Part shown: positions 43,101-50,360 of the stretch, in pieces
How the letters are laid out: each line of letters starts with the position of its first letter
Position numbering within the stretch: the stretch's first letter is position 1
IMG/VR virus record: IMGVR_UViG_3300028840_003061
Span: 1-61,837 of that record
DNA from: a virus
Direction: 5' to 3' (one strand)
DNA: 61,837 nt
The notes under the pieces: generated by a model
The model's database searches: none
The model's input: only the letters and a program-made list of their open reading frames with translations
What the model was told of the DNA's origin: nothing
Made by a program: the position numbers and the translations under genes

Positions 43101-43969
43101 CCATCGTATCTTGCGATAGCATTGTCTGTTGCGCTTGCCGGTCCCTGGACTGCTCCGGATAGAGTTGTTTCTGCAGTATCAAGCCTTCCCTCAACCTCGT
43201 CGATAGCGGCTTGAGTATCGGTAGCTGTTAGTCCGGAAGTTGCGTTATTATATGTAATATCATCTGCATCTGCAGAGATCGTATTTGTGCCAGTAGCGGT
43301 TGTCCCATCTATAGTTTTGTTAGTAAGTACTTGTGCATCGGAGTCTCCTACAATATTCCCTGTGGTACCATGCGTAGTAGTATCTGCTATATGTGTAGAT
43401 AAACCAGACTCTACCGTATCTACTCTTCCTTCTACTTCATCAATAGCAGTTTGTACGTTTGATGCGGTTAGTCCAGATGTTGTATTGTCATAGGTATTAT
43501 CAACAGCATCCATTGTAATAGTATTCGATCCTGTTGCTGCAGTAGCGTCTATAGTTTTATTAGTTAAAGCGTCAGTTGTTGCTTTACCTACTAGAGTATC
43601 TGTTGCGTCTGGTAAAGTAAGAGTCTTATCTGTGGTTGTTTGGCTAGATTGTAGAATGGTCTTTGTGCCAGCATCCCCTGCCGCATCAAAAGTTATTTGT
43701 TTTGTTGGGTCGGTAGCATCTTGGATTGCGAAAGCATCATCTTGAGCATTTATAGTGTTTGTATCACCGATTGTTTTATTAGTTAGAGTTTGAGTTTGAT
43801 CTTCTGTTACTAATACTCTTTTTGCTGCCTCAATAAACGCTTTTATTTTATCTTGATAAGCATAGATATGACCTTCTGTCGCTACTGCAGTATCGTCTCC
43901 GGCATTAGGGCCGCTATCTAGTGGTTTGGTTACAATTCCCTGATCGAATCTTTTTGGATCATTGGCCAT
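40145..43969 (-). CDS. long tail fibre with C1q-like domain and polyglycine tip
   Basis: A 1274-residue fibre. After a short N-terminal anchor, residues 55-500 hold at least five copies of a repeat built on LTNKTI, AIDEVEGR and THIADTTTHGTTG. A carbohydrate-binding-like region lies near 590-720. A C1q/TNF-like jelly roll follows at about 930-1075 (GGDYKVRAALRFNS). The last 170 residues are a Gly-rich adhesin with runs such as AIGGGGGGGS and PGGGGGGAGHF ending in SGLIIVEEHY. This resembles the polyglycine-II tips of T-even gp38 adhesins. It should determine host range. The DNA repeats are diverged, so they are not recent duplications. Confidence 0.85.
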   Translation of the reverse strand: MANDPKRFDQGIVTKPLDSGPNAGDDTAVATEGHIYAYQDKIKAFIEAAKRVLVTEDQTQTLTNKTIGDTNTINAQDDAFAIQDATDPTKQITFDAAGDAGTKTILQSSQTTTDKTLTLPDATDTLVGKATTDALTNKTIDATAATGSNTITMDAVDNTYDNTTSGLTASNVQTAIDEVEGRVDTVESGLSTHIADTTTHGTTGNIVGDSDAQVLTNKTIDGTTATGTNTISADADDITYNNATSGLTATDTQAAIDEVEGRLDTAETTLSGAVQGPASATDNAIARYDGTTGKLVQDSGVTIDDSGNMTVSGDLTVQGTTTSVNTDNLEVEDANITVNRGGDQASADLADAGLTVEMSDATDALIGYDSTSATKWKVGDTGASAPVVDESTAQSLTNKTVVVASNTITTAASGNLTSTELNAALAELQTDIDTRATDADLTAHINDTESPHAGSSITYDNSTSGLTAGNVQAAIDEVEGRLDTEESALTTHIADTTTHGTTGDIVGTSDAQVITNKDIDGGTATNTNRIALPKGTTAGLDALTDKEALIAYDTDLASIVVNDGSGWDQVSGTGGSGGGKNYFDGGDFESGISLASTYDDGGAYVDGTGGSPSVITISQNASTPLAGSNDLKITKSASDGSGEGVTLLTDTIDRADRGRNLYLSFEWDGTDANYTDGDYKIHGYSSGTDATELTFVPISGFNDDGTLPAHKTKVYGYFQTNSDTDSTINVSLHLASDSETGSAVSVYVDDAKLAPEQLAPGAIITEWKDYTPEWTASTSSPNLNDGTIAGKWRRIGDSMQVQIQLTMGGSTTFGTGQWWFGLPDGHQIDSTKIPGTASNNHTSLGTANSLDSGTAFKDGHVLYKSASYVQVTSDSATDGWKSSNPFTWAVNDSLGMMFTVPIVGWSSGAMLSTTEASITTAIALASTAATTITTSTPIVINGTEDKDTTGSYNTGTGVYTVPLGGDYKVRAALRFNSQTYSAGDVQELYIFVNGVQAKIIARNTVDSASTQTVSINGEAILTGLNYGDTIDIRAYNDVSTALDGSASGNYVEFQRQPDFSVFSAFSEDTITIQKFTSGSGTYTTPTGVKWIRVIAIGGGGGGGSSSTDTSGTSGGSGGSTTFGTGTAGAGAGGPSGGGGGGFGGNPGSAILPSGAIGHAWSGFRGGPSTGANDRFYGGTGGASRFGGTAEGLIGNAGTTAPSTTGSGGGGAGGNTSVRPGGGGGGAGHFEAIIVSPDSTYSYAVGSGGAAGSAGTGGQGGGPGGSGLIIVEEHY

Positions 43970-43982
43970 TATATATTACCCT

Positions 43983-44447
43983 CTATTGTTGTTTGGCTTT
44001 AGCCGAATATGTTATAGTTCCATCACCTTTTCCACTATCAGAGAAATACTGAATAACACCAAGGGAGCTTATTTGAAATGCCATACCTGCATCTCCAACG
44101 CTTTCTACTTGCAATGTCCAGTTTGTTCCATCATAATGTCCAGACATGGTGCCTCTTTCTACGTATGTAGAAACATTTACTCTAGTAACAACATAATCTA
44201 CTTCAAAGGATCGTACAGTAGCACTTGAAAACTTCAAGGCACTTGAGCCAGATCCAACAGTTTGAGCTGTAGATTGATTATCTAGAATTACTCCGTTTGT
44301 ATTTGCTATATCATCTGGACCAAAAAGGGTACCTACTACGTCATTAATCGCTTCTGCCCAATCTGTGGCCTCTTCGCCCCAACCTGCGTTGGTTCCTTGA
44401 ACTGGATATAGATACGTCTCTGATCCCACCGTTAATGACTTAGAAAT
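43983..44447 (-). CDS. virion protein with apparent AUU start
   Basis: Read from ATT at 44447-44445, this frame encodes 154 residues beginning SKSLTVGSETYLYPVQG, a typical phage structural N-terminus followed by GWGEEATDWAEAIND. The codon lies five bases after AAGGAGAGAT-AC. The first canonical codon is a GTG at 44429, six codons inside and without a ribosome binding site. The body is beta-rich (FEVDYVVTRVNVSTYVERG). It is the first gene after the capsid gene, behind its own terminator and late element, and may be a head decoration or fibre-attachment protein. Confidence 0.72.
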   Translation of the reverse strand: MSKSLTVGSETYLYPVQGTNAGWGEEATDWAEAINDVVGTLFGPDDIANTNGVILDNQSTAQTVGSGSSALKFSSATVRSFEVDYVVTRVNVSTYVERGTMSGHYDGTNWTLQVESVGDAGMAFQISSLGVIQYFSDSGKGDGTITYSAKAKQQ

Positions 44448-44480
44448 GGTATCTCTCCTTGTATAGGTTTTTTGAATACA

Positions 44481-44495
44481 ATATAGTTGTTAAAC
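44481..44495 (-). promoter_or_regulatory. late-gene element GTTTAACAACTATAT
   Basis: Minus-strand GTTTAACAACTATAT lies between the capsid terminator (44551..44522) and the ribosome binding site of the AUU-start gene. A terminator followed by this element and a new gene is the best contextual support for it being a late promoter. Confidence 0.55.
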
Positions 44496-44521
44496 TTGGG
44501 ATTTAATACACTTTAGGCATT

Positions 44522-44551
44522 AAAAAAGGGGATAACAAAAGCTATCCCCTT
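44522..44551 (-). terminator. strong terminator after the major capsid gene
   Basis: On the minus strand AAGGGGATAGC, a TTTT loop and GTTATCCCCTT make an 11-bp stem (one G-U), followed by TTTTTT. It begins 24 bases after the capsid stop. Confidence 0.95.
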
Positions 44552-44574
44552 CATATTATTGATGAATATTAACC

Positions 44575-45633
44575 TTATGGAGTTGGAACTTCAAGGTTAG
44601 TAAGAACTCCGTTGCGTCCTGGAGCAGAACAGAAAAGAGCTTGATCAGTGTAAGCACGTAGCTCGTATCCGTTAGCATCGTTAAGAAGTCGGAAAAATTC
44701 GCCTTCAAAACCAGGTTGCTCGAAAGTAACATCGGCAGAACCGACTCTCATGAACTCTTCTGCACAGATGATGTGAGCATCACCGATTTTGCAGTAGATA
44801 GAAGGAACAATCTTGATCATTCCGTTTTGAGAATGGAACTCGATTTCTTTAGAACCAGACTTAGACTTATCTGCGCTGTAAGAAGAATCGTACATGCGTT
44901 TAGCGTCTTGCTCGGCAATAAGAACGTCAAATTGAGCAGGGTTAACCAAGCAAACTAGGTCTTGGTCAGTAAGGCCTTTCTCAACTAGTCGAGTAACGGT
45001 TTTAGCGATAAGGGTGAAACTGATAGCAGCATCGGCAGCATCAATTACATTACCTTTCCAGAGGTTGTAAGAAGCAGCAGAAATACCGAAAAGAGTTCCA
45101 GTATTACGAACGATCTGGTCAATACCAGGGAATTCGTTACCGTTAGCGCCTTTGTAGAAAAGAACGTCAGTATCTAAAACAACACCGTCTGCACCAGAAG
45201 TCATTGTGATAGAACGTGCTTCAAAATCAACAGAAGCGATCTCAAGGTTAGCTACGCGAAGAGTAGTAAGGTCAGCTTGATATACATCAATAAGCATAGT
45301 CTCACCACCAGCCCAGATACCAGGAGCCCATGATTTATCGGTGATTTCAATTACTTCGTCACCAACAACAGCGCCATCAACAATACCTAGTCCACGTTGA
45401 CCGTGAAGAAGTTGAACTTCCAAACGACGAGTGAAAGAGCGAAGCATGTTAGCTACTAGATGTTTAGTGGACTTTTCAAAAGCCGCACCAGAAGCAAGTG
45501 AACGAGAAGCAGCACCAACAGAAAGAACAGAGCGGAGAACCATCTCATATCCTTGAACTGTAGCGTCTTTCATTACACCAGCTACTGCTGATTCTAGAGC
45601 GAAAGCATCACCATTAGGGCCACCGTAAGTTAC
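44575..45633 (-). CDS. major capsid protein, exon 2
   Basis: Exon 2 begins with GTA at 45633 and encodes 352 residues to the stop at 44575. Joined to exon 1, the junction reads QLEHG-VTYGGPNGDAFAL, continuous in frame, and gives a 412-residue capsid protein of the group with N-termini like ATANTVSTLNGMFKE. The body has the expected features: KDATVQGYEMVLRSVLS, VANMLRSFTRRLEVQLLHGQRG and C-terminal AEEFMRVGSADVTFEQPGFEGEF. An in-frame ATG at 45642 lies inside the intron and is not a real start. Codon bias (ATT/GAA/AAC) looks optimised for high expression compared with neighbours. Confidence 0.9.
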   Translation of the reverse strand, partial: VTYGGPNGDAFALESAVAGVMKDATVQGYEMVLRSVLSVGAASRSLASGAAFEKSTKHLVANMLRSFTRRLEVQLLHGQRGLGIVDGAVVGDEVIEITDKSWAPGIWAGGETMLIDVYQADLTTLRVANLEIASVDFEARSITMTSGADGVVLDTDVLFYKGANGNEFPGIDQIVRNTGTLFGISAASYNLWKGNVIDAADAAISFTLIAKTVTRLVEKGLTDQDLVCLVNPAQFDVLIAEQDAKRMYDSSYSADKSKSGSKEIEFHSQNGMIKIVPSIYCKIGDAHIICAEEFMRVGSADVTFEQPGFEGEFFRLLNDANGYELRAYTDQALFCSAPGRNGVLTNLEVPTP

Positions 45634-45808
45634 CGAAATCACTAGGTTTTTTAATTTACCTTAGTGATCTTTTGTTACCGTAAAGGCTTTTTATCCTCTA
45701 CTTCTTATAGTTTCCTATAAGTCCAGCATACATTTTCACCCTCTATTTGAGGGGTTCCACACTCTTGGAGAAATTATATTCTACTTTTGTAGGTTCATTC
45801 TCTATGCG

Positions 45809-46438
45809 TTACGGAGTTACAGAGTTTTTACTCTCTGTAGTTTCCTCGGTATTAGCATCGTCGATGTATTTAAAGATATGATTTTTGTGTCGGGGTCTTT
45901 TACCTTTTATAACTGCACAAATTAAAGAGGGGTTAAACCCAAGCTCTTTTCCTTGAGTTGGATAATCTAAATAAAAGACATTTCCGGTCTTTTCGTTAGT
46001 ACACTCAACTTTTTTTGCTCCTAGTGTTCGAGATATTTTAATACGTTGTTCTTTAGAAATATGCCTTCCGTGTAGTTTTGGAATAACAGCACCCGTCTTG
46101 GTTTTACTGATTTTTTGACGTATTTCCTCTGACATATTAACGATACCTCCGCCGCCTTCCGTAAGATTGTAACCAAGTCCGAGATACGTATTGTATTTTT
46201 TTATGTACATACGTTCTTTGTTGAATAAATCTTCTTCTGATACAGCAGTATCTATCTCAATAATAGTAAAATTATCCTTACCGTACTTATGGATTGCTTT
46301 TTGTATAGCAGAGCGTTCTTTGTTAGCTCTATTTATATGACCATTAAAACGCTCTTCCAACGTCTTAGTTGTAACCCCAATATATTTTTTATTATTGATG
46401 TTATTTGTTATCATATATATTAAACCATACTTTTCCAT
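45809..46438 (-). CDS. GIY-YIG homing endonuclease (intron-encoded)
   Basis: A 209-residue enzyme read from ATG 46438. The GLIYMI...KKYIGVT pair (residues 5-23) is the GIY-YIG motif, with the catalytic Arg in LEERFNGHI and Glu in the KERMYIKKYN segment. Two NUMOD3-like units (MSEEIRQKISKTKTG and ISKEQRIKISRTLGA) and a C-terminal DNA-binding region follow. An in-frame GTG at 46486 falls inside the conserved intron core and is unlikely to be the start. It should cut intron-less capsid alleles and spread the intron. Confidence 0.9.
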   Translation of the reverse strand: MEKYGLIYMITNNINNKKYIGVTTKTLEERFNGHINRANKERSAIQKAIHKYGKDNFTIIEIDTAVSEEDLFNKERMYIKKYNTYLGLGYNLTEGGGGIVNMSEEIRQKISKTKTGAVIPKLHGRHISKEQRIKISRTLGAKKVECTNEKTGNVFYLDYPTQGKELGFNPSLICAVIKGKRPRHKNHIFKYIDDANTEETTESKNSVTP

Positions 46439-46444
46439 ATTATC

Positions 46445-46473
46445 ATTATACCTTAAAATATTTACAAAATCAA
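46445..46473 (-). promoter_or_regulatory. possible internal promoter for the homing endonuclease
   Basis: On the minus strand TTGATT (46473-46468), a 17-base spacer and TATAAT (46450-46445) stand just ahead of ATG 46438. Transcription would begin at or next to the ATG, implying a nearly leaderless message. Confidence 0.5.
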
Positions 46474-46548
46474 CATTAGCCTTCACCGATTTTGCGGAAT
46501 TTTCTTATACCCTGTTACCAGGATATCATGGCATAACTTTTAGTGTCT

Positions 46549-46728
46549 ACCATGCTCTAATTGAAGAACAACAGGTTGGTGGTATTGGTTGCCCAATCGT
46601 TTATCTTCTCCCCCAAAAGGAATCATGTTATAAAGCTTGACTCCATCAGGGATAATGTTTTGAATTTTACCGGCGTATTTTTCTTTAAACATGCCGTTTA
46701 AAGTTGACACCGTATTAGCAGTTGCCAT
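46549..46728 (-). CDS. major capsid protein, exon 1
   Basis: Exon 1 encodes the first 60 residues (ATANTVSTLNGMFKE, then YHQPVVLQLEHG) from ATG 46728, behind AAAAGGAT. Unspliced reading would add only Arg-His and stop at 46540. It joins exon 2 after splicing of the group I intron. It sits downstream of a possible terminator hairpin and late element in the 181-base gap to the scaffold gene, so the capsid gene probably has its own transcript. Confidence 0.9.
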
Positions 46729-46867
46729 TATTTATCCTTTTGTTAGAATTGTTATTAAAGTAATTATTTGCAAATGATCACATTTATAACTTTCCTACCG
46801 CATTGATACTTGCTGATCCGAGGGTACAGCGAGGTCTTTGGAGTGTACTAATTATGCGTAATCTGTA

Positions 46868-46881
46868 TGTAGTTGTTAAAA
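46868..46881 (-). promoter_or_regulatory. late-gene element TTTTAACAACTACA ahead of the capsid gene
   Basis: Minus-strand TTTTAACAACTACA stands in the capsid upstream gap. It directly follows a hairpin CGGTCC-AGAAAT-GGGCCG (46900-46883) that may terminate scaffold transcripts. The rest of the gap (46729-46867) is AT-rich with a second weaker TTTAATAACAATTC element close to the start. Confidence 0.5.
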
Positions 46882-46909
46882 TCGGCCCATTTCTGGACCG
46901 AATAGTGTA

Positions 46910-47893
46910 TTATCTAATTCCGTTCTTAAGAAAATCTTTAATAGATTGCTTCTTTGTTGGTTCGTCGGCCTTTGCAGTAACCTTACCAGTTTCTTTGGTT
47001 GCAGCAGTCTTAGGCATCTTCTTAAGTCTTTGTTTTCTCAAACGATCTACCGTTTTCTTGCCCAAAAATTGAATAAGATCATCATCAGACAATGAGTCTA
47101 AAAGCAATTGCTGCTCTTCCCGAATCTCTTTTTCTACGATAGGGACAACATCTTCCGCAGTAATATCCTCATACCCATTATCCATGAAACTAAGCATAGT
47201 GTTAGCGACTCTAGTTTGAACATACTCAGATTTAGGCAATTTAGTAGTTGCAGATAGTGCTTTATTGATAGAATCTTTAAGCTCAGACTCTGCCTCACGC
47301 TCTAAACGCTCCATCTCTAAGCGTTCCTGCTCTTCTTCCCGCTTTTTAAGCTCATCTCTTAGTTTTTGAAGTTCAGTATCCTTTTTCTCTTGCTCAATCT
47401 GTTCTGGAGACTTCTGCATTTCCTCGATTGCTCTTTGGATACGTTGTTCAGCAAGTTCATCGGGATTTAACCCCAACTCTTCTAAAACTTCCCAAGGATT
47501 ATCAGTTAAACGACTGATTTCTCTATCAAACACTTTTTCAAGTTCTGCAGACTTTTTCATAGCCTCTTGGCTAGCTTCCGCTAACTGCAACCTACGAATA
47601 ATATCATCTTTATTATTCCAATCCAAAGTAACTTCTTTTTCTTTTCCGTTAACTTTTAGCTTGAAAGTTTCAATAAGCTCTCTGACTTCTTCTTCTGAAG
47701 CCCCATCTTCGATAGCATCGCCAACAGCATCAGCAAGTTCTTCTTCTTGCTCTGCGCTCAATTCAGCGCCTTCTGCTGACTCTTCATCAGACAGCTCTTC
47801 GGACTCTGCTACTTCTTCTTGGATTTCCTGAGACTCTTCAGGTGATACGACTTTTTCTACTGCTTCTTCAGCAGCAACTTCTTCTGCACTCAT
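46910..47893 (-). CDS. capsid scaffolding protein
   Basis: A 327-residue, highly acidic N-terminus (Glu/Ser/Ala runs) followed by a long charged coiled coil and a basic C-terminal tail (RLRKQRLKKMPK). Position between portal and capsid, size and charge layout match T7-type scaffolds, which guide capsid assembly and leave the head. The start is ATG behind TAGGAGAAAA. Confidence 0.82.
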   Translation of the reverse strand: MSAEEVAAEEAVEKVVSPEESQEIQEEVAESEELSDEESAEGAELSAEQEEELADAVGDAIEDGASEEEVRELIETFKLKVNGKEKEVTLDWNNKDDIIRRLQLAEASQEAMKKSAELEKVFDREISRLTDNPWEVLEELGLNPDELAEQRIQRAIEEMQKSPEQIEQEKKDTELQKLRDELKKREEEQERLEMERLEREAESELKDSINKALSATTKLPKSEYVQTRVANTMLSFMDNGYEDITAEDVVPIVEKEIREEQQLLLDSLSDDDLIQFLGKKTVDRLRKQRLKKMPKTAATKETGKVTAKADEPTKKQSIKDFLKNGIR

Positions 47894-47942
47894 TTTTTCT
47901 CCTATGCATCGCCTTTTGGTAGATGCTATTAGTTGTCATCCC

Positions 47943-48254
47943 TTACGGGGTAGACTGTTTATATGAACAATTTACTCCAACTTTACGAGAGCTGTTGTCT
48001 CGTATTTCTTTTATAAACTCAACTCCTAGCGACTCAAGCCGACCTTTTATGTTTCTCTTAAGAACGTGAAGGTTATTTACCCCTTCTCCGCCAGTATAAA
48101 CTCGTTCGCTAGTTATGTTTTTAATCTTATACGTACAATCTTCGGTATTTATAAAAACCTTATACTTGGCTCCGTGTACAGAGCTTGTTAGATCTTTGAC
48201 AGATACTAAGATATTTGCGTCTTCTGTTTTCTTATATCTTATTCTAGTATTCAT
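47943..48254 (-). CDS. hypothetical protein between portal and scaffold
   Basis: A 103-residue protein with a mixed, basic sequence (VHGAKYKVFINTEDCTYKI). It starts in a TAATG overlap with the portal stop. Small genes occur at this point in many podoviruses, but I recognise no function. The gap to the scaffold gene carries a weak GACAACTAAT element. Confidence 0.55.
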   Translation of the reverse strand: MNTRIRYKKTEDANILVSVKDLTSSVHGAKYKVFINTEDCTYKIKNITSERVYTGGEGVNNLHVLKRNIKGRLESLGVEFIKEIRDNSSRKVGVNCSYKQSTP

Positions 48255-50335
48255 TACTGCCCGAACCTTTCTGTGGCAGTTAGGGGCATTCCATCTGGGC
48301 TTTCTGGAAGTCCTGCTGGTTGAGGTAGACTAGACTTTGGTGTTGCTTGAAGAGCGCCAGATTCTTCTGGCATAGGCATGGGAGCCCCTTCTCCTGGAGG
48401 TGGTGCCTGTCCTGCCCCTTGTGAAATAGTTTCCTGACTAGGAGGAGATCCTGCAGGAGGTCCCAAAGGTTGTTGCTGCATCATAGCAAGAGTACCAGGA
48501 TCAGTTGTTCTAAGTAAGTCGATGTGTTCTTGAATATGAGATAACACTCGGTCCACTAATTCAGGATCTTGTCTTAATTCTGGATCAGCTAAAACATTTC
48601 TATGCTCATTAATGTGATACTGATGATCATCGGTCATTATAGCGATAACACTAGTGGCTCCTGATGCCAGGGCTTCGTTTTCTGACCGGATTAACATCCC
48701 TTGATCGGCCATACCTTCAGTCATATTCTCAAGTCTACCCGTCTCCATCACGTTAACATATTGCTGAGGAGATAGCTTGTCTCCATACATCTGTAACATT
48801 TGTTCAGCCATTTGTACTCTACCCGCAGTAGAATTGGAGAGTGGGTTGCCAACATCGACTAATACTCTGTTTACTGTACTTAAGTCGTCTCCAGTAAACT
48901 CTTGTAGCTCAGTTCGGTTTGTTTTACCAACAATCGCCGCAACTCTGGGTACTGCAGCAAAATCTCTTAGCATATTAATAAGGCCCGTACCAACGTCTTC
49001 TATTAACTGTATGTATTGTTGTTGAAAACCAGATACAAATTGTAGTGCTTGTGCTTGAATAAGGGCTAATGCGTTACCAGAAGAAAGACTAGCTTCAGGG
49101 TTTCCTCTAGCAACAGAGTTAACGCCAGTTAAAGTCTCACCGATTTGTTCCAGCATCTGCATGAAATCAAAAATCTCTTTAGGAGTACTAGTAAGATTTA
49201 AAGATTCTGGTTTACCTGCTTGAGAGTTATAGTCAATTATATTCATTCCACCACTTAATTGATTTACATTAATATCGCAACCACGGGGATTTAGAATACT
49301 CTGTACTCCATGTGCGTTTTGGTTAGTCAATACAGTAGAGTATAAACTATTAATCGCATCTTGTACGGGAAGGAAGTCAAACATATTAGTATACCCATAT
49401 GGAGTTCCTAGTATGTCTCCAGGAGAGATTCTATATACTGGTAAATCTCTGTATGGCATGGGAGAGTCTGAAAGAGGGATATCATCATCTAAATAGATAA
49501 GATGTCTACCTTCTGGCATAGACTCGGTTCTTTTGTGAAAAAATTCGTACACAGGAATATCAACAGTTTCGTCGAAATTTGTACCGATTAGTTTGAACTT
49601 AGATAAATCGCTTTTTGTTTTAAGGTTAACAATTTCTTCTTCTAGCTCAGGGTATTTTGCTGCCAAATCAAACTTATTTTTCCAAGTTCTGGTAATAATC
49701 CAGTCAATATCTTTAATATCTTCTTTAGAGCTATCAAATACTACATCAAATACACTAAGATTATAAAACTTAACATCTCCTTCATATATAGGAGTTCCGG
49801 TTTCTTCATTGAAGTCGTACAACTCTCCTGAAGTTGCATTCCACTCCATCTTAATGTAACCAGAGCCCATAACAATTGCATACTCTGCAGCTCTATGGAG
49901 ATATTTCTCTAACCTATTTTCTCGCATATAATACTCTAAGAGTCCATTTGCAAGCTTGGTTTGTACTAAAGATTTATAGTCTGTGTTTGTTGACCTAGCC
50001 CGAAAGCTAGGTCGATTTGATGTGACCATCACCAAAATATGTTGTGCTAAGTTTCTAAAGTGATTAATTGGCAACTCTACGAGTTCACCCTGCTCACCTC
50101 CAAACGTAATCGAATGACCGCCACCAACATCATCATAATACGCACCATGATGTGCAAGCCAGCATCTTTTAACCTTTTCGAGGTAATTATTATTAGTAAG
50201 AGTATCGAACCATGCATCAGATTTTTGTTTTAAAATCTTAGCCGCTTCTTTAGCCTCTTTTTGTGCAAAATATTCTGTAGTATCTTGGTCTGTTAGTGGG
50301 TTAGTTCCAACAGACATCCCTAAATTATCAGCCAT
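48254..50335 (-). CDS. portal (head-to-tail connector) protein
   Basis: A 693-residue portal. The N-terminal half shows AHHGAYYDDVGGG and LPINHFRNLAQHILVMVTSNRPSF, with DWIITRTWKNKFDLAAKYPE further on, matching large podovirus portals. The C-terminal 100 residues are Pro/Gln/Gly-rich. Length is larger than T7 gp8 (536) but usual for the SIO1-like group as I recall it. It forms the dodecameric DNA channel. It follows terminase with a late element in between. Confidence 0.88.
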   Translation of the reverse strand: MADNLGMSVGTNPLTDQDTTEYFAQKEAKEAAKILKQKSDAWFDTLTNNNYLEKVKRCWLAHHGAYYDDVGGGHSITFGGEQGELVELPINHFRNLAQHILVMVTSNRPSFRARSTNTDYKSLVQTKLANGLLEYYMRENRLEKYLHRAAEYAIVMGSGYIKMEWNATSGELYDFNEETGTPIYEGDVKFYNLSVFDVVFDSSKEDIKDIDWIITRTWKNKFDLAAKYPELEEEIVNLKTKSDLSKFKLIGTNFDETVDIPVYEFFHKRTESMPEGRHLIYLDDDIPLSDSPMPYRDLPVYRISPGDILGTPYGYTNMFDFLPVQDAINSLYSTVLTNQNAHGVQSILNPRGCDINVNQLSGGMNIIDYNSQAGKPESLNLTSTPKEIFDFMQMLEQIGETLTGVNSVARGNPEASLSSGNALALIQAQALQFVSGFQQQYIQLIEDVGTGLINMLRDFAAVPRVAAIVGKTNRTELQEFTGDDLSTVNRVLVDVGNPLSNSTAGRVQMAEQMLQMYGDKLSPQQYVNVMETGRLENMTEGMADQGMLIRSENEALASGATSVIAIMTDDHQYHINEHRNVLADPELRQDPELVDRVLSHIQEHIDLLRTTDPGTLAMMQQQPLGPPAGSPPSQETISQGAGQAPPPGEGAPMPMPEESGALQATPKSSLPQPAGLPESPDGMPLTATERFGQ

Positions 50336-50348
50336 TATTACCTCTTGA

Positions 50349-50360
50349 TATAGTTGTTAA
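50349..50360 (-). promoter_or_regulatory. late-gene element TTAACAACTATA ahead of the portal gene
   Basis: Minus-strand TTAACAACTATA overlaps the terminase stop and lies 14 bases before the portal start, next to the AAGAGG ribosome binding site. Confidence 0.5.

Larger units (their letters stand above)
45634..46548 (-). mobile_element. group I intron in the major capsid gene
   Basis: A 915-base intron splits codons 60 and 61 of the capsid gene. The internal guide AGTTATGCCATG (46538 to 46527) explains both ends. Its GCCAUG pairs with the exon 1 end CAUGGU to form P1 with the expected U-G at the splice site. Its AGUUAU pairs with the exon 2 start GUAACU to form P10. The last intron base is G (45634), as required. 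The core element AATCGGTGAAGGCTAATG lies 30-80 bases into the intron, and a GACTTATAGGAAACTATAAG hairpin lies near the 3' end. A GIY-YIG homing endonuclease is encoded inside. Subgroup not determined. Confidence 0.93.

Noticed and set aside
45643-45808. Gap that looked like an untranslated leader of the capsid gene with a start at 45642
   Set aside because: It is the 3' part of the group I intron; the frame continues properly only through the splice junction at 45633.
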